From Ruania halotolerans (GTDB lineage Bacteria; Actinomycetota; Actinomycetes; Actinomycetales; Beutenbergiaceae), in contig NZ_CP088017.1 in NCBI RefSeq assembly GCF_021049285.1, positions 3,731,380 through 3,795,379 on the forward strand: a stretch of DNA of 64,000 nt. The letters run 5' to 3'. Shown here one piece after another: positions 10,066-18,879 of this stretch; positions within the stretch are counted from its first letter, which is position 1; each line of letters opens with the position of its first letter. Position numbers and translations under genes: made by a program. Below the pieces are notes generated by a model, which had not been told where the DNA came from, searched no databases, and was given only the letters and a program-made list of their open reading frames with translations.

Positions 10066-10137
10066 GGAATCCACTTCCTGGATTCGAATCCGCTTCCCGC
10101 GGCTCGGAAGTGGATTCCACGGCACGAAGTGGATTCC
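10066..10137. repeat. Three-copy inverted repeat (probable bidirectional terminator)
   Basis: GGAATCCACTTCC at 10066-10078 pairs perfectly with GGAAGTGGATTCC at 10106-10118. A second partner, GAAGTGGATTCC, follows at 10126-10137, so the left arm can pair with either copy. The palindrome GATTCGAATC lies inside the loop at 10081-10090. The element sits between the convergent peptidase and maleylpyruvate-isomerase-like genes, a natural place for a two-way terminator. There is no T tract. Confidence 0.7.
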
Positions 10138-10155
10138 GATGCACGCAGGGGTATG

Positions 10156-10908
10156 TCAGGTCGGCGGCAGGGCCGAGGGCCACGGGCCCAGGTCGGGCAA
10201 ATCCACCGGCTCGCCGCCGTGGGTGGCGGCCGGCAGGTCGGCGATCTCCCGCCCGGCCAGCCAGGTCGTGAGCGAGATCAGCGAGCCGGAGATCTGCACC
10301 GCCGAGTCCGGGTCGCCAGCCACGGTGTAGCTGAACCGCTCGTGCGGAGCGTCCAGCACGAACTCGGGCCCGTCGGGTAGTCGCACCGAGAGGAAGTCGA
10401 TGAGGTGCTCGGACAGCGCTGGCGACCACTCCTCCTCGGCCCGGGCACCGGCGTCCAGGTCAACCAGGTGCACGCAGGTCTCGCGCCACCACGCGAGCGC
10501 CACGTCGGCCACAGTGCCCCGGCGGAACTCCACGGGCTCGACCCACAGCGAATCGTCGTCATCCGGCCAACTGGCGTGGTGCCGGTCTCGCAGGGTGCGT
10601 AACGCCGTCAGGTGTTCGGCCCGGGTGCGCCCGGCTCCGACGTTCACGGCCTCCTCCAGGGCCGACCGGCCGCCGTCGAGAAAGGGCAGCTGCCGCCCGC
10701 GGGCGGCGGCCTCAACCTGCCGCACCAACGCCTGCCCGACCACATCCACGTGGGCGAGCACGTGACCACGGGTCCACCCGGGCAGCGGGCAGGGCGCGGT
10801 GACCTGCTCGGGGGCGAGGCCTGCAAGTGCGGCGATGATGCGATCGAGCGCCTGCTCGGCCTCGGCGGCGGCGAGCAGGTGGTTACCTGCCGGATCGATC
10901 GGCGTCAT
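10156..10908 (-). CDS. TIGR03083-type mycothiol-dependent maleylpyruvate isomerase-like protein
   Basis: A 250-residue protein starting MTPIDPAGNHLL. The N-terminal DinB-like four-helix domain has the family signature PLPGWTRGHVLAHVDVVGQAL (split here: GWTRGHVLAHV is the metal-ligand region, near residues 43-53) and a second histidine segment WWRETCVHLVDLDAG. The C-terminal alpha/beta part (about 170-250) is typical of the long form. Family members use mycothiol as cofactor or carry it in small-molecule detoxification; the substrate is unknown. Its ATG overlaps the pdxH stop by 4 bases (ATGA), so it is translated with pdxH. Confidence 0.82.
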   Translation of the reverse strand: MTPIDPAGNHLLAAAEAEQALDRIIAALAGLAPEQVTAPCPLPGWTRGHVLAHVDVVGQALVRQVEAAARGRQLPFLDGGRSALEEAVNVGAGRTRAEHLTALRTLRDRHHASWPDDDDSLWVEPVEFRRGTVADVALAWWRETCVHLVDLDAGARAEEEWSPALSEHLIDFLSVRLPDGPEFVLDAPHERFSYTVAGDPDSAVQISGSLISLTTWLAGREIADLPAATHGGEPVDLPDLGPWPSALPPT

Positions 10909-11558
10909 GGCCACACCAGTCCCTTCTCCCACCCGTCCTCGCGCCGGGTATAGCGGAGGCGAACCTGACCGCCCTCGGCTCGCGCCGCCCAGAACTCCAC
11001 CGTGCGGGCCTCGATGGCGTAGCAACGCCAGGTGCCGGGCACCTGGTCGGGGTGGTTCTGAACGGCGGCCAGCGCCTCTGCGTAGGCGCGGTCGTATGTC
11101 TCGATGGAATCGAGCGGTTCGCTCTGGCGCCCAGTGCGCGCCGCGGCGCGGGACCCGGCCGGGCGCGCGAGGTAGTCGGCGGCACCGACCTCGTCACCGA
11201 GGTCACGGACGGCGCCGCTCACCCGAACCTGCCGGCCGAGCGCACACCAGAAGGAGGTCAGGGCGGCTCGCGGGTTCTCCGCGAGGTCGCGCGCCTTCGG
11301 GCTCTCGGCGCTGGTGGCGATCACCCAATCGCCGTCGGAGATGTCCTTGAGGATCAGAGTGCGCGCGGACACAACGCCTGATCCGTCGGCCGTGGCCAGG
11401 ACCACCGCGTGCGGCGCCGGGGTGCCGGTGGCCGCCGCCTCCTCGATCCAGCTCAGGTGCAACGCCGCCGGGTCCTCGGGCGCTGCGGCGACATCGAGGC
11501 CGGCGACCTGATCACGGTCGAAGGTGGGCAAGGTTCGCAGCCACGCTCGTAGGTCCAT
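10905..11558 (-). CDS. pdxH: Pyridoxamine 5'-phosphate oxidase family protein
   Basis: A 217-residue FMN split-barrel protein, the right length for PdxH, which oxidises pyridoxamine or pyridoxine 5'-phosphate to PLP. Motifs include the FMN-binding SARTLILKDI near residue 65, SPKARDLAENPRAALTSFW (phosphate and FMN contacts) and the C-terminal VEFWAAR-x-RLRYTR segment typical of the PdxH C-terminal domain. The usual QS-x-I-x-S region is degenerate, so a specialised paralogue cannot be excluded. It is the first gene of a two-gene unit with the maleylpyruvate-isomerase-like gene. Confidence 0.8.
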   Translation of the reverse strand: MDLRAWLRTLPTFDRDQVAGLDVAAAPEDPAALHLSWIEEAAATGTPAPHAVVLATADGSGVVSARTLILKDISDGDWVIATSAESPKARDLAENPRAALTSFWCALGRQVRVSGAVRDLGDEVGAADYLARPAGSRAAARTGRQSEPLDSIETYDRAYAEALAAVQNHPDQVPGTWRCYAIEARTVEFWAARAEGGQVRLRYTRREDGWEKGLVWP

Positions 11559-11706
11559 GCACCGATCATGACACCGTCAGCCGCTCCTACCCCCGGCACT
11601 CGCCTACGCCGAGCGGTCGCCCCAGGTGGGAGCCCGTTCCGCCGCGTTGACACGACGCGCGGAAGGCATCCGGATCCCGTCCGCGTGTCGTGACCAGTCA
11701 GTGCAA

Positions 11707-11722
11707 GCCTCGACGTCGAGGC
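11707..11722. promoter_or_regulatory. 16-bp perfect palindrome upstream of otnK
   Basis: GCCTCGACGTCGAGGC is a perfect dyad in the 235-base non-coding stretch between pdxH and otnK, 72 bases before the otnK start. Such a site would suit a dimeric repressor of the otn genes, though no regulator gene is adjacent. The rest of the stretch shows only a GAGGAAG ribosome site for otnK. Confidence 0.4.
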
Positions 11723-11793
11723 CGGACCTATGGCATCGTTCCCACAGCACGGTCAATGATGGCGACCGCACCCGAGACTGAGGAAGACAGAGC

Positions 11794-13068
11794 ATGGTGA
11801 TCTACGGCGGTATCGCCGACGACTTCACCGGCGCCACGGATCTGGCCGCAGCATGGCGCTCCCGCGGGCTACGCACCGCCGTCGTGCTGGGACTGGACGA
11901 TCAGGCCGCGAGCACCGACGGACTGAACCACCACGACGCCGTGGTGGTGGCCCTGAAGATCCGCACCGCGCCGGTGGCCGAGGCGGTGGATGCCGCTCGC
12001 CGCGCCGCACGCCTTCTGCGCGAGCTGGGCGCGCGCCAGCTCTACAGCAAGTACTGCTCCACCTTCGACTCCACCCCGGCTGGGAACATCGGCCCAGTGC
12101 TGGATGCCCTCAGCGAGGGTGACTGCCGCGGCCAGGCGCCGGGCGCCGTCGTGGTGGTGCCTGCCTTCCCCGCGGCCGGGCGCACCGTCTACCAAGGCCA
12201 CCTGTTCGTGGGAGAGGAACTGCTAGAGAACAGCTCAATGCGGCACCACCCGCTCACGCCGATGACCGGTTCGCACCTGCCAACACTTCTCGAGCCGCAG
12301 ACCGGCCATCGGGTGGGCCTGGTCCCCTGGGCCACCGTGCAATCCGGAGCCCAGGCAGTGCGCGCCGGACTGGATCGGCTGGGCTCCGACGGCGTCCGGT
12401 ACGCCGTGGTGGACGCTCTCACCGCCGCCGACCTCACCACGATCGCCGTGGCAACGTCCGAGGATCCAATCGTCTCCGGCGGGTCAGGGCTGGCCGCGGG
12501 CCTGCCGCAGCGGCCGGACCGGCCCACCGCGATACCGACCGTCCCCGGACATCGCGCCATCGTGGCCGGTAGCGCCTCGGCAGCGACCCGTGGTCAGGTG
12601 GCCGCGGCCCGGGAGCACCTCCCACATCAGCGTCTGGACCTGGATGCGTTGCGCGCGAACCTGCCCGGTGAGGTGGAGCGTCTGCGCACCTGGGCGAGCC
12701 GTTGCTGGGCGGAGGAACCGGAGCAGCCGGTGCTGATCTACGCCGTGGGCGAGCTCGCACACGTCCAGGACGATCCCCAGGTAGCCGTACTCGTGGAGGA
12801 GGCGCTGGCCGCCTGCGCTGTGAGGATGGCCGACGACGGCGCTCGCCGGTTCGTGGTGGCCGGGGGCGAGACATCGGGAGCCGTGGCCACCGCCCTCGGG
12901 GTGCGGGCACTGACTCTCGGCGCCTCGCTCGGGCCGGGGTTGGCCTGGGCACACGGACTGGGCGCCGGCCGTGGCGGTGATCCGGCCACCGGATTCAACC
13001 TCGTGCTCAAGTCGGGCAACTTCGGCACCCCCACTCTGTTCGTCGACGCCTGGGAGCACCTCGCATGA
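11794..13068 (+). CDS. otnK: Four-carbon acid sugar kinase (OtnK / DUF1537)
   Basis: A 424-residue kinase of the OtnK family, expected to phosphorylate 3-oxo-tetronate (from L-threonate, D-erythronate or a relative) at the 4-position with ATP. The N-terminal sugar-binding domain begins MVIYGGIADDFTGATDLA, the family hallmark. The C-terminal nucleotide domain contains VVAGGETSGAVATALGV and LKSGNFG, the usual ATP-site glycines. A GAGGAAG site precedes the ATG. The stop overlaps otnC by 4 bases. The dehydrogenase that would make 3-oxo-tetronate (LtnD or DenD) is not in the window. Confidence 0.9.
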   Translation: MVIYGGIADDFTGATDLAAAWRSRGLRTAVVLGLDDQAASTDGLNHHDAVVVALKIRTAPVAEAVDAARRAARLLRELGARQLYSKYCSTFDSTPAGNIGPVLDALSEGDCRGQAPGAVVVVPAFPAAGRTVYQGHLFVGEELLENSSMRHHPLTPMTGSHLPTLLEPQTGHRVGLVPWATVQSGAQAVRAGLDRLGSDGVRYAVVDALTAADLTTIAVATSEDPIVSGGSGLAAGLPQRPDRPTAIPTVPGHRAIVAGSASAATRGQVAAAREHLPHQRLDLDALRANLPGEVERLRTWASRCWAEEPEQPVLIYAVGELAHVQDDPQVAVLVEEALAACAVRMADDGARRFVVAGGETSGAVATALGVRALTLGASLGPGLAWAHGLGAGRGGDPATGFNLVLKSGNFGTPTLFVDAWEHLA

Positions 13069-13748
13069 CCATCGACGACGCCACCCTGGCCACGGCACCC
13101 GATCCCGCTCGCGAGCTCGCTGCCGCCGGGATCGAACTGACCGACGCCGGCCTGAGCCCGGGCTCCTCCGGAAACGCCAGCGTGCGTATCGGCACCGAGA
13201 TGTGGATCAGTCCGAGCGGGGTGCGACTGGGTCAACTCGACCCGGCCGCCATGTCCCGGATCTCCCTCGACGAGAGCTCGTGGGGAGAGCACCTCGGCGG
13301 CCCGACACCGTCCAAGGAGGTGCCGCTACACCTGGCCATGTACCAGCGAGAGGCATCCACCACCTGTGTGGTGCACCTGCACTCCCCCGCCTGCGTGGCA
13401 CTGGCCTGCCTGCCGCCGTGGACAGCCACGAACGCGCTCGCGCCGCTCACCCCGTACCCGGTGATGCGGCTCGGCCAGGTGCCGCTCATCGCGTACGCCC
13501 CACCCGGCGACCCGAGGCAGGCCCAGGATGTCGCCGAGTGGGATCGGCCGTTTCGGGCGGCACTCCTGGGTAACCATGGATCGCTGGTGGCAGGCGAGGA
13601 GGTTCGGACCGCCGTCGAGCGGACGCTGGAACTCGAGGATGCCGCTCGGCTGGATGTGACCACCCGGCACCTGCCCGATCGTGTGCTGCTGGACACTGAC
13701 CAGATCGCCGAGCTGGTGCACCGGTACCGATCTCCCTGGACCTTCTGA
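13065..13748 (+). CDS. otnC: Class II aldolase, 3-oxo-tetronate 4-phosphate decarboxylase-like
   Basis: A 227-residue class II aldolase/adducin protein that, given its coupling to OtnK, should decarboxylate 3-oxo-tetronate 4-phosphate to dihydroxyacetone phosphate. Visible motifs are the N-terminal LSPGSSGNASVR substrate loop, ISPSGVRL, and the metal-binding His-x-His of VVHLHSPACVALAC near residue 105. A third histidine, GNHGSLVAG, is near residue 168. The ATG overlaps the otnK stop. An alternative reading is an L-fuculose- or ribulose-phosphate aldolase, but the neighbour argues against this. The companion isomerase OtnI is missing. Confidence 0.85.
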   Translation: MTIDDATLATAPDPARELAAAGIELTDAGLSPGSSGNASVRIGTEMWISPSGVRLGQLDPAAMSRISLDESSWGEHLGGPTPSKEVPLHLAMYQREASTTCVVHLHSPACVALACLPPWTATNALAPLTPYPVMRLGQVPLIAYAPPGDPRQAQDVAEWDRPFRAALLGNHGSLVAGEEVRTAVERTLELEDAARLDVTTRHLPDRVLLDTDQIAELVHRYRSPWTF

Positions 13749-13757
13749 CCCCCTGCG

Positions 13758-13812
13758 CGAGCGCAAACCTGTGCGGCTAATTCCTGGTCAAAGCCGCACA
13801 GGTTTGCGCTCG
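13758..13812. terminator. Long bidirectional hairpin terminator
   Basis: The arm starting CGAGCGCAAACCTG at 13758-13777 pairs perfectly over 20 bases with the arm at 13793-13812, leaving a 15-base loop. It lies between otnC (+) and the convergent secreted hydrolase gene (-). The stem is unusually long and perfect, and no T tract follows on either side, as is common for actinobacterial terminators. Confidence 0.8.
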
Positions 13813-13858
13813 GCGGGGATGGGGGGTGCGATGCGAGTGAGGTGGGCGGATGGAGCGA

Positions 13859-15463
13859 CTAGTGGCCGCCGGGGCCGACCGCGCCGAAGTCCTCCCGCTC
13901 GAGCAAGGGCTGCAGCACCTCGCGCACCTCACCGCGAGCGAAGTACCGGTGTAACGCATCGTGGCCGAGGACGTTGCCGATCGCCCCCATCACCATGCCC
14001 TGATCGAGGGAGAGGTAGCGCTCGGCAACGGTGCCATCGGAGGTGACGGCGTCGTAGAAGCCGCCCGGCCCGTATGCTCCCAGATCCTCGGCCATTGCAT
14101 CGAGGTTCTCGAGCGCGTCGTTCGGCGCGTAGTACATGGCGAGGAACGCGGCATGCGGGGTCATCACACCGGTGCCGTACTCCGGGTTCGGGTTGGCGGC
14201 CTCGCGGCAGTCCCCGTAGCCGATATCGGCGTCAGTGCCCTCCACATCGGAGACGTATCCATCGGATTGCATCCCGGCCAGGTCCACCCCGTAGGCCTGG
14301 TATCCGCCGAGCGGGTTCGAGGACGGGGAGAAGCCCCAGTAGCCGTAGGCGTCCTGCCCGTGCCGGATCTGGGTCTCGACGGCGGCCGGATGGTTCACCG
14401 CCCAGGAGTCCTCACCCCACCGCGCCTCGGGCACGAAGAGGTCCGGCATCAGCTCCTCGAACATGGCGCCGCCCCAGGTGGGGACGAACCGCATCTCCTC
14501 ATAGCCGTAGGTGCCTTGATAGACATCGATGCCCAGGTGAGTCGATGTCTCACCAACGGGCTCCTGTTCCTGCCAGGCCCAGTCGCAGCCCGTGGGCATG
14601 GTGCGGTACAGGGAGAAGTACGCCTCCGGCGGGATCTGCCCCTGAGCGATGGCCACGTAGACGGCGATCCGGGTTTCGGAGTTGAGCACGTCGTAGTGGT
14701 GACAGGTGTAGTAAAGATCGTCGCCGGCGGGGTCGCCGTAGTTGGCTGGGGCAGAGCACTGATCCTCGCCGGGATCGGCCACCCAGAAGCCGCCGCGGTT
14801 CCACCCGGGCAGGTCACCCCCGCGCGCGTCCGGGTTGTAGAAGTAGCTGAAGTCCATCTGATCGAGCAGCGCCTGCGCCTCGGCGCGCAGACGCGGCTCC
14901 GCATTGCGCACCACCATGAAGGCGGCGGCCAGCCATCCGTTGTCCACGGTAGAGACGAAATGCTTGATCTGCTCACCCGAGTCGAACTCGTCGATCAGGT
15001 CTCCGGTGGCCTCGTCGTACCAGTTGAAGTACATCCCGCTCGGCTCGTGGTGCTCCATCCCGGCCAGCGTGCCCAGGGTGACCGACATCCGCTCATGCGC
15101 CTCACTCCGGGAGATCAGGCCCAGGTCACGAGCCACGATGGAGGACCACAGGTACGAGCCGATGTTCGTGGGCGAAGTGTAGCCAGATCGACTCTCGGTG
15201 GAGAGGTCACCGTCAATATTGTCGGCGGGCAGGCCGGTTTCGGGAACGGTCATCGCATCCATCGAAGCCCAGGTGTCGGCGGCCCACTGGCGCACGTGGG
15301 CGCGATCGCTGCGATCGAACTGTGCCCACGGTGGCATCGAGGCCGCCGGCGACTGCCCGTTCGATCCGTCGTCGCGTCTTCCGCCGCCGGCATCCGCCGA
15401 TGCTGCTGCCGGCATCAGGGCCAATGCGGCCCCGGTCAGCACAGCGATGAGTCGTACGCGCAT
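13859..15463 (-). CDS. Secreted glucoamylase-like glycoside hydrolase
   Basis: The ATG at 15463 is chosen because AAGGGAA lies just upstream and the protein then begins with a clean Sec signal peptide (MRVRLIAVLTGAALAL, cleavage after ASA near residue 23). The remaining 510 residues are aromatic and Gly-rich, with NIGSYLWSSIVARDLGLIS, GMYFNWYDEATG, DNGWLAAAFMVVRN and FVPTWGGAMFEELMPDLFVPE (segments near residues 95, 145, 175 and 320). This fits the glucoamylase-like (alpha/alpha)6 barrel family PF10091, which includes GH144 endo-beta-1,2-glucanases. The exact substrate is inferred only loosely. No transporter is adjacent. Confidence 0.65.
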   Translation of the reverse strand: MRVRLIAVLTGAALALMPAAASADAGGGRRDDGSNGQSPAASMPPWAQFDRSDRAHVRQWAADTWASMDAMTVPETGLPADNIDGDLSTESRSGYTSPTNIGSYLWSSIVARDLGLISRSEAHERMSVTLGTLAGMEHHEPSGMYFNWYDEATGDLIDEFDSGEQIKHFVSTVDNGWLAAAFMVVRNAEPRLRAEAQALLDQMDFSYFYNPDARGGDLPGWNRGGFWVADPGEDQCSAPANYGDPAGDDLYYTCHHYDVLNSETRIAVYVAIAQGQIPPEAYFSLYRTMPTGCDWAWQEQEPVGETSTHLGIDVYQGTYGYEEMRFVPTWGGAMFEELMPDLFVPEARWGEDSWAVNHPAAVETQIRHGQDAYGYWGFSPSSNPLGGYQAYGVDLAGMQSDGYVSDVEGTDADIGYGDCREAANPNPEYGTGVMTPHAAFLAMYYAPNDALENLDAMAEDLGAYGPGGFYDAVTSDGTVAERYLSLDQGMVMGAIGNVLGHDALHRYFARGEVREVLQPLLEREDFGAVGPGGH

Positions 15464-15500
15464 GGTGTGTTCCCTTCTTCGCGAACAAGTCTTACGCGAG

Positions 15501-15514
15501 TGTATGCGCATACA
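15501..15514. promoter_or_regulatory. Palindromic operator candidate before the secreted hydrolase
   Basis: TGTATGCGCATACA is a perfect 14-base dyad 38 bases upstream of the hydrolase start. Position and symmetry suit a LacI- or GntR-type sugar regulator, which would have to be encoded elsewhere. Confidence 0.5.
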
Positions 15515-15565
15515 TTCCATGCGACAATAGCGGCCCCCATGCTCCCGCGCTCACCTGCGCGCCTG

Positions 15566-16534
15566 TCAGCAGGTGGCCCCAGACGCCGCAGCGACGAGCC
15601 GTTCACCGAAGGTGCGGCATGCGCGACGAGCGTGCGCGCCGGCCTCGATCCGGAAATCGGCCCCCAGGAATGCCAGGTTCAGCACGAGCCAGTGCCAGGA
15701 GTCCGGCGTGAGCGTGACTCTGGTCTGCCCACTCGGCACTGAGTTGATCTCGGCGTCCTGGTATTTCAGCACGTCTGCCACGTCCGCCGCCGGTGCGTCC
15801 ACGATGAGCGTGACCGGCTCCTTGCCGGTGGCCATTCCGTGGCGCAGGTAGTCAAGGGCCGAGTCGGCGGGCAGATCGCGCTGGTGGTATCGCTGGCCCG
15901 TCCGCCGCGGGTCGGCGATCCGGTCGAGGCGGAACACCCGCCAGTCCTCACGCTCCAGGTCAAACGCCATCAGGTACCAACGCAGCAGGTGGTGCACTTG
16001 GCGGTAGGGCTCCACGCGTCGATCGGAGCGATCGCCACGGGCATCGGTATAACCGAACGTGAGCGTTTCCCGTCCGGCGATCGCCTCGGCGACAGTGGCA
16101 ATCTGGTGCGCCGTCAGGCTCGGTGCACGTTGCTGGCTCGTCTCCAGGCTCGCGCGGATGGACGCCAGTTGAGGGCGCAGTCGCGCGGGAAGGAACTGGT
16201 CCAGCTTTCCGTAGGCGCGAGTCGCGGCTGCATCGATTCCCCCGTCGGTCGGCTCGCCGACGGCCGCCAGCGTGGCCAATGCGATGGACGTGGCGATCGC
16301 TTCGTCATCGTCCAGCACGAGTGGGGGCATCGAGCGGCCCGCGACCAGCCGGTAGTACCCGCCCGGACCCGGCCGGGTCTGCACGGGATATCCGTACCCC
16401 CGGAGCCGTTCGATGTCACGGCGCAGAGTCCGCGGGCTGATCTCCAAGCGCCCGGTCAACTCCTCGGCACTGAACGACCGTCCTGACTGCAACGTGGACA
16501 ACAGTGCCAACATGCGTTCGGTGACGTCCGCCAT
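15566..16534 (-). CDS. YafY/WYL-domain transcriptional regulator
   Basis: ATG at 16534 with an AGGGA site; 322 residues. An N-terminal DeoR-like winged helix (ERMLALLSTLQSGRSFSAEELTGRLEIS split over residues 5-32, then TLRRDIERLRGYGYPV) is followed by a linker and a WYL domain, visible as VEPYRQVHHLLRWYLMAFD near residue 205. WYL domains bind ligands or nucleic acid and often act in DNA-damage or defence responses. The gene is divergent from the UvrA-like gene with only 62 bases between the starts, so it very probably controls that gene and itself. Confidence 0.88.
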   Translation of the reverse strand: MADVTERMLALLSTLQSGRSFSAEELTGRLEISPRTLRRDIERLRGYGYPVQTRPGPGGYYRLVAGRSMPPLVLDDDEAIATSIALATLAAVGEPTDGGIDAAATRAYGKLDQFLPARLRPQLASIRASLETSQQRAPSLTAHQIATVAEAIAGRETLTFGYTDARGDRSDRRVEPYRQVHHLLRWYLMAFDLEREDWRVFRLDRIADPRRTGQRYHQRDLPADSALDYLRHGMATGKEPVTLIVDAPAADVADVLKYQDAEINSVPSGQTRVTLTPDSWHWLVLNLAFLGADFRIEAGAHARRACRTFGERLVAAASGATC

Positions 16535-16596
16535 TCCCTGATCGTTCCATAAAATCCGGTCACGATCTGGCCACATCTGGCCCTAGCGTGACCGCT

Positions 16597-18864
16597 ATGA
16601 CCGATCGCATGATCTCCCTTCGCCGGACCCGCACCAACAATCTCGCCGATCTGGACATCGACATCCCGCGCAATCAGTTGGTGGTCGTCGTCGGTGTGTC
16701 CGGATCGGGCAAGTCGTCACTGGTGTTCGACACGATCGCCGCCGAGGCCGGGTTTCAGCTCAACGAGACCTTCCCCCCGTTCGCCAGGAATCGGCTGCCG
16801 AAGTGGACTCGGCCGGACGTCGAGCACATCCAAGGCCTCACCCCGGTCATCGTGATCGATCAGCGCCGGATCGGTGGCAATGCGCGCTCGACCGTCGGTA
16901 CCGTCACCGACGCCTGGACCTACCTGCGCCTGCTGTTCTCCCGGATCAGTACGCCCCACGTGGGCGAATCGAACCACTTCTCCTTCAACGAACCCGCCGG
17001 TATGTGCCCCACCTGCTCCGGGATCGGCGAGGTGGTGGTCAGCGCCGTCGATCGCTTCCTGGACCTCGGCAAGTCCCTCGCCGATGGCGCCATTCGGCTG
17101 CCCGGCTTCGGCGACGGTGGCTACTGGTACGCCCAGTACGCCGACATCGGCGCCTTCGATGCCCATACGCCGCTGCGGGAGTGGAGCGTTGCCGAACGCG
17201 AAGCGCTTCTCTACGGCGGCCAGGCGGCCGCGACTCTGGGGCACCGGCCCCCTGATGGTTACGAAGGCGTCGTCGAACGATTCGAGCGTATCTACCTGCA
17301 TACCTCGGACAACCTGTCCGAGCGTAAGCAAGAGACCATCCGCCGATTCACCCGTGCCGACACGTGCCCGGACTGCGCCGGGGACAGGCTGAACGAGGCC
17401 GCACGAACCGCCACGGTGCTCAACCGCACTATCGGGGAGATGGCGCGCGTGGAGATCTCCGAACTTCTCGACCTCGCGCGCGCGATCGACTCCCCCCGGG
17501 TGGCGCCCGTGGTTGCAGCGCTGACGGCCAAGTTGGAGGCGATGGTCACGATCGGGCTCGGCTACCTCACCCTTGCACGCGCCACCACCAGCCTCTCGGG
17601 TGGAGAGTCACAACGGATCAAGACCGTCAAACACCTCGGCTCGAGCCTGACCGAAATGACCTACATCGTCGACGAACCCACCGTCGGACTGCACCCCACC
17701 GATGTGGAATCGATGATCGAACTCCTGGAACGACTCCGTGACCTGGGCAACAGCATCGTTGTTGTCGAACACGATCCGGCCGTCATGGCCCGCGCGGACC
17801 AGATCATCGAGATCGGGCCCGGTGCGGGCGAGGCAGGAGGGGAACTCGTCTTCCAGGGCAATTTCACTGCGCTCCGCGGCTCCGACACCCCCACGGGCCG
17901 AGCGCTCACCGTACCTGCGCCGCCGACCCGCCGGCCCCGGCCCGCCAGCGGGAGCGTCACGGTCGCCCATGCCAATCGGAACAACCTGCGAGACATCACG
18001 GTCGCGTTCCCCACCGGCGTGATGACCGTGCTGACCGGAGTTGCCGGCTCGGGGAAGTCCAGTCTCGCCACGGAACTGGTGTCCCGTCATGAGGCAACCG
18101 TGGTGGATCAGCGACCGGTCAGTACCAACCGCCGTTCCACCCCCATCACGTACACGGGCATCGCCCCCGCGATCCGCACGCTGTTCGCCACGCGCAACCA
18201 CGTCCGACCTAGTCTGTTCAGCGCCAACTCCGAGGGTGGGTGCCCCGACTGCAAAGGCCTCGGCGTCATCTACACCGATCTGGCATTCATGGACGGCCAG
18301 GAAGTGACGTGCGAGACCTGCCACGGCCGACGCTTCACACCCGAGGCGCTCGCGCACACCGTGAACGGGCATTCGATCGCCGATGTCGACGATCTGACCG
18401 TAGAGCAAGCCATCGGGCAACTCCCCGACGAGCGCATCGCCAGAGCGCTACGCCAACTCGCCGACGTCGGCATGGGCTACCTACGCCTCGGGCAGTCCTT
18501 GAACACCCTCTCGGGAGGCGAGTGCCAACGAGTCAAGATCGCCAAGGAACTCCGCCAGGCAAACCACGTCACCACCTACGTGCTCGACGAGCCCACCACC
18601 GGGCTGCACATGAGGGATATCGAGACCCTGCTACAGGTCCTCGACCGGCTCCTCGATCACGGTCACACAGTCGTCGTCATCGAGCACAACCTGGACGTGA
18701 TCCGGCACGCCGACTGGCTGATCGATCTCGGCCCCGGGCCGGGCCGGCACGGCGGAACGGTGCTGTTCGAGGGAGTGGTCGCCGAGTACGTCGGCTATCC
18801 GACCCCTACGTGCGGCGCCCTGACCTCGGGCAGTGACCCGGTGCTACCGAACGGTCAGCGCTAG
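16597..18864 (+). CDS. UvrA-like ABC protein (drug-resistance / DNA-lesion type)
   Basis: A 755-residue soluble tandem ABC protein, shorter than the roughly 950 residues of UvrA. Walker A motifs are GVSGSGKS (residues 33-40) and GVAGSGKSS (near 482); signature motifs are LSGGESQRIKT and LSGGECQRVKI. CxxC zinc pairs are kept (CPTC, CPDC, CPDC, CETC). The UvrB-binding region of true UvrA appears reduced. This shape fits the UvrA2/DrrC-like class, linked to resistance to DNA-intercalating drugs. An in-frame GTG at 16588 is an alternative start. The direct repeat ATCTGGCC just upstream may be the site for the divergent WYL regulator. Confidence 0.85.
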   Translation: MTDRMISLRRTRTNNLADLDIDIPRNQLVVVVGVSGSGKSSLVFDTIAAEAGFQLNETFPPFARNRLPKWTRPDVEHIQGLTPVIVIDQRRIGGNARSTVGTVTDAWTYLRLLFSRISTPHVGESNHFSFNEPAGMCPTCSGIGEVVVSAVDRFLDLGKSLADGAIRLPGFGDGGYWYAQYADIGAFDAHTPLREWSVAEREALLYGGQAAATLGHRPPDGYEGVVERFERIYLHTSDNLSERKQETIRRFTRADTCPDCAGDRLNEAARTATVLNRTIGEMARVEISELLDLARAIDSPRVAPVVAALTAKLEAMVTIGLGYLTLARATTSLSGGESQRIKTVKHLGSSLTEMTYIVDEPTVGLHPTDVESMIELLERLRDLGNSIVVVEHDPAVMARADQIIEIGPGAGEAGGELVFQGNFTALRGSDTPTGRALTVPAPPTRRPRPASGSVTVAHANRNNLRDITVAFPTGVMTVLTGVAGSGKSSLATELVSRHEATVVDQRPVSTNRRSTPITYTGIAPAIRTLFATRNHVRPSLFSANSEGGCPDCKGLGVIYTDLAFMDGQEVTCETCHGRRFTPEALAHTVNGHSIADVDDLTVEQAIGQLPDERIARALRQLADVGMGYLRLGQSLNTLSGGECQRVKIAKELRQANHVTTYVLDEPTTGLHMRDIETLLQVLDRLLDHGHTVVVIEHNLDVIRHADWLIDLGPGPGRHGGTVLFEGVVAEYVGYPTPTCGALTSGSDPVLPNGQR

Positions 18865-18873
18865 CACCGGGTC
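18835..18873. terminator. Bidirectional terminator overlapping the UvrA-like stop codon
   Basis: GACCCGGTGCTA (18835-18846) pairs perfectly with TAGCACCGGGTC (18862-18873) across a 15-base loop. The right arm contains the TAG stop of the UvrA-like gene, and the next gene converges from the other side at 18880. Confidence 0.75.
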
Positions 18874-18879
18874 TGCTAC

